Part shown: positions 49,119 to 60,145 of the stretch, one piece after another
How positions within the stretch are numbered: position 1 is the first letter of the stretch
Layout: each line of letters opens with the position of its first letter
Source of the DNA: Arthrobotrys musiformis
Lineage: Eukaryota; Ascomycota; Orbiliomycetes; Orbiliales; Orbiliaceae
Direction of reading: 5' to 3'
Length of the DNA: 64,000 bases
NCBI GenBank assembly: GCA_036971715.1
Contig: JAVHJL010000002.1
Coordinates: 3,070,501 to 3,134,500 of the forward strand
The notes under the pieces: generated by a model
Database searches by the model: none
What the model was told of the DNA's origin: nothing
Seen by the model: the letters and a program-made list of their open reading frames with translations, nothing else
Translations under genes and position numbers: made by a program

Positions 49119-52100
49119 TTGCCTTGAGATGTTGCATTTTGTGCAAGGGTATACGCATACCTCATGCCCAAGTAGTTTGGGTATCGATTCTACATGCTCG
49201 TTTCTCTCCGGAAAGGCTCTAGAAGAGAGAATCTCCCAGAGTATCGGACGAAGAACAGCCGGGAAAGAAAAAAGAACCTTGTCGAAGCGGGTGACATAAT
49301 CACATGCGCCCGTTAATCTCTTCATTCAAACAACCGTAAATCCGAATGTCAATTTGAGTATGTTACCGTTAATGTTCCGCGGGGACAATATTCTAGCTGC
49401 ATTTTCGTTGAACGTTGTTCATGCGGGAATCTTGAAATCGAGCAATTAATGAGAATCTCGATACACCCAGGCTCAGAGGTTTTATGCAACCGCCAACGCC
49501 GCCGAGCCCAGGCCAGAACCTCCTTCCGTGACGTCTCTTTTGCCAATCCCATGTACGTGAAACATTTACAAGCATTTTATCCAGTTTTAAAGACAGAACA
49601 ATGTTTCCGTATTTTCATGGGTTGAGGCAGAAAGGTGGATGCAAGATATATTGCAGTTTTAAAGTGTGGCACGCTTTGGCATTGTGGAACCTTGCGGTAA
49701 GGAGGCGAGGAGGCTAAAAAAGCAAAGGCCTGCAAGTCGGAAAGGTCTACCGTCGAACCGAGGCACCGAAAAGCCGCCTCCCCAATTACAAGGCATAGAT
49801 TGGTAGACGACAGATAGCCTCATCCGTAGACTAGACGGGGTCTTCGTCTTGGTGGTGTCACTGGATTATGGAATGCTTATGGAATGCTTACAATCAGATC
49901 GAATATTTTTTGATTGCGATCACTGGCTGCCAGATAGATCAACGCCCATGTTGTTCGCTCTGCTACACTTTCAATATTCCGCAAGGCGAACTGCCCTTCT
50001 TGAGTTTCTCAGGCGAAATTATTCGGTGACAGTCGAGGGTAACCCAGCAGACTTTTAACTTGCTAACTTGGGACTTTTAGCTTTGGGTTATAATAGTTTC
50101 CCCCGACAACAGACACGGCCTGGGTCCCACTTTTCCTGCTTTTCCTGCGCATTCGGTACGCCTTTGCATCTTTGTTCACAGGACGAATTTCTCGCTACAC
50201 GAAAAGCCTGTGGGCATGTGGAATACCCCCACTAACAGGGTAGGCTGCAGCTGTTGGATTTGGAAGGTTGATATCCGACAAGCGACTGTTGGAGATACTA
50301 TCCCAACACATTTACCCAAAGACGGTAGCTTCAAATAGATGATGCCATTCAATTTCATGGGCGAATTTAGATGTAACGGGACGAATGTCGCTCTGTTGCG
50401 GGTGTACAAAGTAAAATAACTCTTCCGTACCTCAGGTAGAGCGAACAATACAGGCCCAGGAAATGCCAATGTACTTCACCGGGCTTATTACCTCTCGGTG
50501 AAAATGTTTTCCGGGAAGAATGCCTGGTTCTCTAGGTTGACTGCTTGCCTGATTGGACTGGTCGGGACATTCGACCTTCAAAGCTAAAAGGCCTCCTCAT
50601 ATATGCATACAATATCTAGGGTTTTTCTGACCGCAGAGATCATTAATCTTCGATTTGTATTGTGTGATCGTTTTTTTCCCCTCCCCGCGGATATGGGGCG
50701 GCAGGCAGGAGACTGTAGTTTGTTTTCCCGCACCAGGTCTTCAGATTGACCGGCCCACTTCCTCTAGTTAAATCTAACCCCGATATGGGACCTCGTGGCC
50801 GTGATACTCATGCGGGCGAGCTTTCCCGTGCTTGTTATCAGAAAGAAAGCACCTCGTTGTCATAAACGGGCGGGCACCAGAGCACAATATCGGCGTGGGA
50901 AATGTCGTATTTTGTTCACGAGGTGGCAGTTCACCGATAGCCAGGAATCCTAGAACTAGTCTGCAAATGCCATCAATCAGAACCATTATGAGTCTTTTGA
51001 AAGATTTTAGGGACTGCCTACCATCTCGATTAATCAACATACGTTGAGAGCGCTCTGCCCGCCGCAAATTCGCATCTCTGGTTTTAATTGGAATCCTCTT
51101 TGACGTCCGTACCCACAGGCGATTGCGCAAACTTTCAGAAGTGTATCTGATACAGTGCTTTTTTTTTTTTCAACGAGAAAGATAGGACCCTTTCCAAGCC
51201 TTTAACAGTTCCATGAGCTCGTCGTAGCTAACTGCCTCTCTTTTTGAGTATAGGGATGCGGTGTCTACACATGTGGTGATGGTACCATCATGGATTGGAA
51301 CAAGTTCGAACAAGGTTAAATATATGGAACAGTCTTTGGGAAAGGTCGAAGGGAGATAAAGAGCTTTTATCAAGGTTTAAATCAATGATTATCTTAGTTT
51401 ACTAGATCCGTACAGGTATACGTACGCTGTTTTCCGTGGCTTAACGGTGACATGTACCTCGCAGTGATATTAGAATAAAGTTGCAGACACGGAGATTATC
51501 TAAGATGTTTGTAATGCTCTATGTCCAACACATTCAAATCTCCAAAAAGAAAATCACAGTTGCCCAGCCTCTCCATGCAGAAATAGATAAGCATTGCAGC
51601 TTCTTCTACCCATTGATACACGCAGTTTATTCGCCCAGTAGTACGTCTTCGCAGATGCATGCGTCGTCTCCGTGGATATACACTGAAACCTTTCTTTTGT
51701 GTTCATTGCGCAATTCTGGTGTTGGAACTTTTGAATTTCAAACGTTTGGTTGTGTAGCATTCGTATGCAAAAACCTTAATATTTTTTTTTTCTCGAGATT
51801 CCTCGATCGATGTTTGGGATAAGAGTTGGCCCCGGGGACCATGACCCCCATATTAAAAGGCCGGTTGTAAGTATCCGCGGTGACACAACGTCCCATGGGT
51901 GCCCACAGGGAAACCCCCTCTTGTCAAAAAAAAGTTAAGGTGCCTAGATCTAATCGACTATTGTTTTCTTTTTACATGTAAATACTAGTGGCAAGTTCCA
52001 GCCTGTAACCCGACTCCACAGAGTGCTTCCGCCCGTTCACGTCTTCAAGCACCGGAATGATATTGCGACTAGCTCCTATCCTTGCTCGGGCCTATGACCA

Positions 52101-52428
52101 AATGCACAAGGCCCCAGAAAAAATAAAGTAAAAAAGAATGAAAAAAAATTAAAATCAAAACCAAGAGCAAGTTGCGAGGGGGAAATGTATGAGATCCCAT
52201 ATTGGGGATCTTATCAATCTACACCCATGCGGAGCTTGGGTTGATTAAGACAGCTTGGAAAGTCCCCAGTTGCCGCGGCGGATGAGAATTATAAAGACTT
52301 GACGTCCCAACCTGTCGTTTGAACAGATGCCTATACCTACCCAGCAACATATCATATTTCATCAGTTCGTTGACCAGAAGTCATAGGTATATCCAAGATC
52401 TTTTCACTTGGTGTATCATATTGTCCAA

Positions 52429-54562
52429 ATGGATTCAACAATTCAAGAAATCTGGGCTCGTGCAGCCGCTGCCTCTGGTGGGAATGGAGGAAATAGCACT
52501 TCAAACAGTACCAGCACCGGCCAGATGACCCAGGCAGAACTTCGTGCATTCCGCCATTGGATGTCTCTCGTTAATGGCGAAATGGCGAAATGGTACGGGT
52601 TGAGCCTTGGGGCAATCATCTTCTTATTCATTTTCTTTCATGTTTCGAGGACGTTTATGCACCTTCAAGGTCGTCGAGGTGTTATGGGAAGAATGGCAGC
52701 ATCTCCCTTTCGGTAATTATTTTTCAATAACATATTAATATAATTGAAATACGTAGTCGACCTTGAATCACTAATAGTTTGTGTGTAGAATATTTCGGAA
52801 GGTTGCTTTGCGGAAGATGCCCAAGTTCACTTCAAATGGGCATTTTGGTTTAATTGCCATTTATACCGGTCTCAATGTCTTTTTCGCAGTTTATCGAATG
52901 GGATGGGGAGGCAAGTATGGAACAAGTTTTATCTCGAAGAGATGTGGATGGTAAGGCTCCATTCACCAGTTCCTGAATCTTACAAGAAATATTATACTGA
53001 CATGAAGCTGTGAACAAGGTTATCTCTTGTCAACTTGGCACTGGTCTTCCTCCTGGCCATGAAAAACAATCCTTTTGCTTTTATTACAGGATATTCACAT
53101 GAAAGACTCAATGTTCTTCATAGGTGGGCGGGGAGATTTTGTTGGATCCAAGGCTCTATTCACGTCCTGTATGTCCCCATGAACCATTTGAAAAGAGATG
53201 AATCTATGAACTAACATAAACAACAGCATGTACATATACGGCTGGACAGTGACTGGAAGCTTCCGAGCCCGTCTCACTCAAGAAGATCCGACATTCCTAG
53301 CGGGTTTAATCGCTTGGATCTTCTTTACAATTTTGTTTTTGGCTTCTTTTGCCTTCATTCGCAGGCGAGCATATGAATGGTTCTACATCGTTCACATCAT
53401 TTGTGCCCTTGGTGCTGTCGCCGCACTGGGCTGGCATGAGCCAAAGACATACGGACCAGCCTTGTACTTGGCCAGTGCCATGTGGATCTTCGATCGCCTC
53501 GTGAGATTCTTCCGTGGATACCACTATAGCAAAGGGACCAAGGCAACCATCTACCCGCTCCCTGGTGATTGCGTTAAAGTGGTTCTCGATAAGTCTGCGA
53601 CTTTCCAGCCTGCATCTCACGGATTCATCAACATGCCTGCTATTAAGCTTTTCCAGAGCCACCCTTTTACTATTTCTTCTGCGGACTCCCTTGAGTTCAT
53701 CATCCGTGCTCAGAGGGGGTTTACTCGCAAGTTATACGACCGATCCGTCTTGAACCCTGGCGAATCCCTCAGCTGTTACTTCGATGGCCCGTACGGCAAT
53801 ATTCCAGATTACAGACGGATGAACCGTCTAATTTTATTTGCTGGCGGTAGTGGAGGTTCATTTTCGTTTGCTATCGCTACGGATATCGCCCGCAATTTAA
53901 AGCGGTGTTCCGTCGAAAGCATTGAGTTTGTCTGGGTTATCCGTGAAAGATGTAAGTTGGGACCCCAAGCTGCTGACCTATTACATGAAATGAATCTTGA
54001 ACTTATGAGGCTAACAAAACAATTTATTATAACAGCCCACACTAAGTGGTTTGAAAAGGAACTCGAAGAACTACAGAGCTGCCCAATCGTCAACCTTCGT
54101 ATCTTCGTCACTCGCGAGCCTTCAGACCTGATTAACACACATCCGGAGTCTCCAACAAATGCAACAGCAGAGGACCTTCGAGGCTCCCTTCCAGTCCAGG
54201 ATAGCACAGATTCAGCTTTGACTTTGGATGAAAAACCCGGGGGCCCTTCAAACGGGAACTCTACTCATCTTATCACTATCCCTGAGAAAGCTTTAGAACT
54301 CGTGATCGATACAAAGGTCCGGCAAGTGAACAGAGTTGGTTCTGATGGAAGTCTTCGCAGAGACATCTTCGAGTACGGCAGGCCGGAGATGCATGAGATC
54401 GTGCAGGACGCTATCAGAAATGCTACCCAAAACGATCTTGTTGCGGTCGGAGCTTGTGGCCCTACCGAGCTAATGAGATGCGCCAGAAATGCAACGGCAT
54501 CAGCGATCACTGCCAACGGCCCAAGCATCTCACTTCACTGTGAACAATTCGGATGGGGCTAA
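52429..54562 (+). CDS. Ferric reductase transmembrane component (FRE family, FAD/NADPH oxidoreductase)
   Basis: Five exons, join(52429..52712, 52789..52950, 53019..53168, 53227..53951, 54036..54562), encode 615 residues; introns are 76, 68, 58 and 84 bases. The fourth intron (GTAAGT, GCTAAC branch site, AACAG end) has no stop codon in frame; removing it gives RERSHTKWFEKELEEL, which suits the family. Haem ligands are His-183 and His-197, and His-255 and His-269, paired at 14 residues. The FAD site is HPFTISS (344-350), the NADPH site is FAGGSGGSFSFAIA (glycines 405-409), and CGPTELM lies near the end, followed by HCEQFGWG. The N-terminus has an Asn/Ser-rich extracellular part and a first membrane helix. 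The enzyme reduces ferric (and cupric) ions at the plasma membrane with cytosolic NADPH, feeding high-affinity iron uptake. Start: the ATG at 52429. Confidence 0.93.
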
Positions 54563-56349
54563 TTCCATCCCTGTTGGTCTTGAGATCGAGGACGACGTAA
54601 GAAAATAAAGGATACCCCCCGATCATTATTTTGTTATGATTTTCAAATTGCTTGCTTTTAGTATATACATTTCTTTCATAATTTCTCTTGTTTTGCATCG
54701 GGTCTGGTCGTTTGCGGAGTTAATTGGTTTTGCTTTCAACTTGGAGTTCAACATTTGTATCTAATTTTTAGATTTTAAATGATAAATGATTGAACTAGTC
54801 ATTACTACGCACTTCTGCCGTGTGGGAAGTTTTGCCAGAATTTCGAAAGCAATGCAGCTTCGGGTATACTATTGCCCTAAAATGCTTGAATGTGCATATG
54901 TGTTTTGTGAAGAGCTGGTCTCGAGGCTAACAGATCCCGCCCCGGGAATAAAAAGTCCACGTAGGCAGTCCTCACTTTGAAACCATATAAAACCGTTGTT
55001 TTGAAAGTTTGATCAGTTGACGTATTGTGCTGGAAGTTTCCTGTAGGTACTCGGGTCGATGTCTACACACAATTGCCTGCTCCGAAGTGCCAAATCGAAA
55101 GTCATCCCAACATCATGTACATGCAAATCTCTCCCATACACCGAATTCATCCACACCAGATTAGATCTAGCCTAACAAGGGTTCAAAACTCCCAGGCTTG
55201 TGATCTTGATGCCGGTTTAGCCGGGCTATATAACCCCGAGGCCTTGGAAATGCATCACAGACAAGGGTAATTATATATATTGCAACACTCGGGCGTCAAA
55301 CCCGAATATATATACTGTGACGTAGAAACCTCAAGCTACTATGCAAATATGTAGAGCTCTCACGCCACCCCAAAAAACAAGGGCGCAATATGTAAATACG
55401 TTTTTGTGATCTGCCAGTTCATCATAAGCATTGCGTAACTCCACCCATTACCATGTCTTACTAAGAGATGATAAAAGCGCTACACGCAGTATGTGTGAAT
55501 GGGATACCCATGCGGCCAAGGGACGCCGAGTGTCAGGGTCTCAAACCAAGTTGATAGCTGTCAACTTAAGGTGCGGGTGTTTCAAGCCACAGAGCTAGAG
55601 ACTTTTGCGGATTGCGCAACTTGCGCCCGTTTTACAGTTGAAGATATTCTCCGCCCGGAAATTTGCTCCGACAAGGACAAGCTAGTTATGTAAGTACATG
55701 CTACAGGCAGCAAATAATGTGAGAGCATGCGAGCTGCCCCTCCCTTCTCCCTGCAGGACCATACTTTTGGAGACGTGTATATGTCTGCCGTAGGAGCCGA
55801 ATCCCGGTCGCTCATGTTTTGGTTCTTCCTGCTGTATACCGTGTGACCAAGTCCTGAGGTCATATGTAAGGACGGGCTAGACATTCAAAAAGCTTGTTTT
55901 TCTTTTGGTGGGAATTTCTATTGGCTCGTATGTCAAGTGCTGACACCATATTTCGAGCTCTGTTGTGCCCTGAATGATTATGAAGACTCGCTAGACATGC
56001 TGTAACATTTCGTATCGTTATCTTGGTGACTGTGTAGGATGTGATCATATGAGTATGAGGACAATTGATAAGATTAAGAGCTCGCATTGGGCCCCCTATC
56101 TAGATACATTCAAGATCTACCTCTAAAATAATGGACAGATATACATATAAACCTCTTAAATTCTACCCTACCATTACACCCTACGGTCTACTCTCTCTTT
56201 TTTCCCATCGTATTATGTTAATGAAACTGTGAAAAAAGAATCAGGCCTAACAGCACTTTCCAAACGCCTTGCGTGCCGTACATCGATTGAGGGGTCTGTG
56301 GGGTGAATTTACCCCACAACCCGAACGGCGGATGGCAATAATTCGCCAG
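54563..56349. other. Gene-free interval between converging gene ends
   Basis: It holds the 3' regions of the ferric reductase (plus) and of the S28 peptidase (minus, stop at 56350). Frames of up to 100 codons occur but none is supported. The sequence 54600-54790 is AT-rich. Confidence 0.5.
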
Positions 56350-58225
56350 TTAAATATTCCTGGAGGGCTCCCATGTGGTACCTTTACCCTTGTGGAATTC
56401 TCTGACCCAGTCTCCTACAACTTCAATCTGCTGAAGATGTACCTTCTGGATTCTTGGAGGCTCCTTCGAAATATCTCCTAAACCATTTTCATCGTTGTGG
56501 TGCCACGCCTCTGGTATCAAGATACTAAGTCGATCATTTCGATCTTTCTGTGGGCTGTGCGGGCTGTGCGGTGTAGCGTAGAGCCAAGGGTCGTGGGTTC
56601 CATCAATATACATCAATCGCGGGCCGGTGAGATTGTAGCCACCGTATTGCAGAACCTTTGACGTATCAATGACAAAATCCGAGGCTAAGACTATTAGTAC
56701 AAGAGCGAAAATATAATCGGGTTCAGTATGAAACCTTGGTACTTACGAAACTTGAAAGCGTACTGACACGTCCGACGATAGTACTCAAGATTTAATATTC
56801 GTGGCTGCAACGTCGGAGAGCCAGGGGGAGCTCCTGGCATAAGATATCCCCACTGTATTGTAAAAAATTTATATTAGCATTATCCCCAACTCACTGTAAC
56901 AAAAGCGGTGCATGTTTACCTCGGTGCAGACCTGCCACGTCCAAAGCCTCCAAGAATCACTCAGCGACTCTCCATCATACGACGCCGTATCCCACGATCC
57001 CGCACACTCGACCAAATCGGAGCCACCGCAATTGCTCTTAATAGAACCTCTTGTCCACCTTGCGAAGTTCTCAATTCCCTCTTCCATGTCGAAATCTGGG
57101 AATTCCACCAAGAACTTCTCTGGACAATCTGGTTTGATGTAATCATCCTCCTGTAACCCTTCCGTAATATTCGCACAAAACTTATCCCACGAATTCGCCC
57201 CGCTTTGGTTCTTGTCCCAATTGCCATTTTGCCAGCGTCCAAGGACACCGAATATATAGCTAGCGGCATCTCGATCTTCTAACCTTTTCACCCCAAACAA
57301 CTCTTTGAAATTCAACCACAGCGGTCCTCCCATGTAGCTGTATTTGTCTATCCTCTTCGCCGTTTCTTCCAAAATCGCAACACAGATAGGATCCCCATGC
57401 TTTCTGACTGGTTCATTATACTCCCAAAAATTCTCCCCGGCCCAAACCACCGCGCTTGATGCCAAAGACCCGTAGTATACATCCGGGTACTCAGCTTGTA
57501 AAAACGCCGACTTAGCACCCGCGTAAGACCCGCCGTAGCTAATAAACGGCGCCGTCTCGGGGCGAATATGAGACAGGTTTGCAGGAAGATCTTTCCACAA
57601 GTTCTCTGCGAAGTACGCATTATCCTTTAAACTTTGTGCCGTGTCCAAGTATTTTAAGTTTTCGACCGTTAGATTCGGGGTTACGTAACTCTTGCCGTAG
57701 TATCTGTGTTCGAGAATGATTCCGATCCCACCCAAATACTCGGTGATGTATCGCCCTATACCTGTTTGCATATATTGGAGACGGCCGCCACCGCCTGTCT
57801 CACCGCCATCAAGAACGAAAACGGGCCCACCGGGCTTGTAGAAATGGGTGGATATCCAATATCGTTGTTGAAATGTGTTGTTGTTGGAAGGGTCGAAGTG
57901 GTCGACCTTTTGGGTAAACCAAAGCTGAGCGTATGGAATGGCATTGGGATCCGAGGAAGCATTTTGCTCTAAAGCCCGTCTATATATTGGAACGGAGGAA
58001 ATGTATGAAGTCAGATATTGCAAATCTATGGCATCAAGATGTATATCCTGAAATTTGAGGATATATTTCGTACTTCTCGAGTTCAACTTCCAAAGCCCTT
58101 TCACGAAGCCTGCGTAATCCCGGTGGCTGGAAAGCCGACTGGTATCCGTGCCCGCCTAGCTGGCCCAGTACCAGTGGTACAGACACAAATAGTGCCACCG
58201 CAGAAGCAAAGAATCCTCCCTTCAT
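56350..58225 (-). CDS. Secreted serine carboxypeptidase-type peptidase, family S28
   Basis: Four exons, complement(56350..56684, 56747..56852, 56920..57979, 58074..58225), encode 550 residues; introns are 62, 67 and 94 bases. The first intron (GTACGA, CTGAC branch site, ATATAG) was placed because it joins ALEVELEK to RALEQNASS in frame and no shorter intron is plausible. A signal peptide is visible (MKGGFFASAVALFVSVPLVL). The mature part shows WFTQKVDHFDPSNNNTFQQR, GGPVFVLDGGE, EHRYYGKSY and the nucleophile motif ISYGGSYAG with Ser-202. The other triad residues are Asp-471 in DGTHDPW and a His in EAWHHNDEN (501 or 502). Several N-glycosylation sites are present (for example NLS, NLT). S28 enzymes cleave after proline or remove short peptides outside the cell. 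Start: the Met at 58225; an in-frame Met at 58243 adds six residues. Confidence 0.92.
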
Positions 58226-58913
58226 CCTGATACCGGCCAGCAAAAATAACGAAGAAAGGGACAGAAATATTATGGAATACTATCTGAACTCAGGGTTCGA
58301 AGTTCAAGGCGAAATTAAGATAATTTATACGAGGACCCTGCACTAAATTGGCTCGGCGGTCCACCGCGCATTACCTGCCTATGCAAGATGCCTTTCGCTT
58401 GTCTAAAGATGGAAAGAGGACCTGCATATCCCGTTGCACAATCGGAAGCTCCACATCTAATATCGATATCGATCCTGGGATTATATCATGTGCTAGTGAC
58501 AATTCTCAGGCACTGCCATGGGAATGACATGGGAATGAAAGAGAGACATCCGTGCCTAACTGCTCATCAGGGAGTAGCCCTTGGCACAAGGCAAGGCGCA
58601 AGCTCCATATACGACGAGCAACGCTCACGAGAATGGTGTTGATACATACTAGTAATGACGCAACAGAGTTGCCTAAAATATGGGTATTGCGATTTCGAGT
58701 CTGCAGAGTGACATGTAATGTAGCTTGATATCTTATTAGCTATAGAAATTCATCTTTCCATTGAATCCCCCACCGCCTGAGAAATTAACCATCCGATATA
58801 ATTGGCTAGCACAAAAGCAATAATACAACAACGTTGCAACGATGCATGCCGTATCAATCTAGCTTGTATTAGAGCAATACGGTAGGAGATATCGATTTCC
58901 CCATAATTTAATT
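58226..58913. promoter_or_regulatory. S28 peptidase promoter and 3' region of the next gene
   Basis: About 690 bases lie between the S28 start and the stop of the secreted-protein gene at 58914. The sequence is mixed and carries no clear gene. It must include the S28 promoter on the left side. Confidence 0.4.
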
Positions 58914-60145
58914 CTAGACCGGCGGGCAGGTATCGATATAAGGGGGGGCGGGAAGCCGTGAATTCGTATATGTATACGAGCTCGCAACCTTGTAGTCACC
59001 ATCGGACCTAATTTGTCCACCATTCACGGCATAGCTGTCATCCCAAGTCCAAGTGTAGAGAGTGCATGTCAACCCTTGTGCCTTTCCGTCCCTCAACACA
59101 ACATATGCGTCAAAGAAGTTCTATAAATACAAAATGGGATTAGTATTGCAATATTAATTCCGAACTTCAATAATTTAAAAGCGTGGGCACCACGGAGGAA
59201 TATACTTACGCAGGCCTTATATTGGCATGGAGTGCTAGCATGATGTCTGGAGTTGTATGCTGTCTGTGCATCACAAGCGGCTGCACAGACAGCGGGTTCA
59301 AAGTAATCCACATTCACGTCCCCATTCGGATAACTCTTGACACCTAAATAGGTGTTGTCACCGTTGAGAAGAGGAGCGTTGATAGACCCGTAGAGGTCTT
59401 GTCCATAGCTTGTGAAGTTGTCGAGGTTGTAGGCATCATACGGCTTAATGTATCCGACGGAGGATGCAATGATGACCTTGAATTCTCTTCGAGTTTGGCC
59501 GGTATTGTCGGCCGCACCGGCAAGGAAAGGGAACGACCAAAGAGTGCATTTGTAGTTTGTAATAATAGAAGGATTGGGGCATGAATCGCCAGGATCGAGT
59601 GACGGGTCCCGTTCGACGTAGAAGTTGAAGCCAAGGCACTGGGCTTTCTTGTCGCAGAGGGTTCTGCAAGCGTTGATATCGTAGGCGTGCAATGTGGTGA
59701 GTCCGCGGTAACCGATTTGGCTTACACTGCCCCTGAGGCCGTCGAATACTTTTTTATAAAGGCCGAGAGTCGAGGGGTTAGTAGGCGGGTAGGCAGCCTC
59801 AACGGCCTCTTGCCAAGGGATCGGCTCAAGGTTAATGAATTGCGGGCCATTGTTGATAGGCTGAGGGGCGCAATCTCCGGGGACCCGCTTATGAAGGTCC
59901 CCAAGACCGCGACGAAGTTTTTTGATCGGGCTAGCCGGGTCCTCCTTGATGTCATTGACAATATCGCTAGTTGAGGGCTTGGAGACAGGGATCGACTCCT
60001 TGGTTGTCCCAAAATCTGGACCAGTGGACAAGTCATCCGAGGAGAATTGAAGACTAGAGAAGTCGATATCCTGCGGACTCGGTGCCGGCGCTGGAGCAGC
60101 TAAGGCAGTGGCAGCGAGAGCCACGAGGATAATTGATGCCTTCAT
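58914..60145 (-). CDS. Secreted cysteine-containing fungal protein of unknown function
   Basis: Two exons, complement(58914..59120, 59210..60145), encode 380 residues; intron of 89 bases starts GTAAGT and ends TTATAG. The signal peptide (MKASIILVALAATALAAPAP) is clear. A probable pro-region follows, rich in Asp and Ser, up to a Lys-Arg site (DLHKRVPGDCAPQP) that fits Kex2-type processing. The mature part has cysteine pairs in two comparable blocks: INACRTLCDKKAQCLGFNFY and VCAAACDAQTAYNSRHHAS with CQYKACNFFDAYVVLRDG. It ends with LTCTLYTWTWDDSYAVNGGQ. This resembles a fungal family of secreted proteins with an apple/PAN-like Cys pattern; no enzyme activity is known to me. The next gene on the same strand is the S28 peptidase, also secreted. 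Confidence 0.8.

Larger units (their letters stand above)
47267..52428. other. Gene-free stretch (5.2 kb)
   Basis: No supported gene is seen here. Two structural features are listed separately: a GC-rich hairpin at 47481-47514 and TGATA-type inverted repeats at 48878-49118. The right end is the ferric reductase promoter. Open frames are below 120 codons and lack family features. Confidence 0.5.

Noticed and set aside
51481..51822. 113-codon frame upstream of the ferric reductase
   Set aside because: Low-complexity ending (Phe run from a T tract), no domain and no conserved motif.
57980..58073. Reading the S28 gene start as a frameshift, or as a 26- to 40-base intron
   Set aside because: Such introns are too short for this genome. 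A 94-base intron with a CTGAC branch site and an ATATAG end joins both exons in phase.
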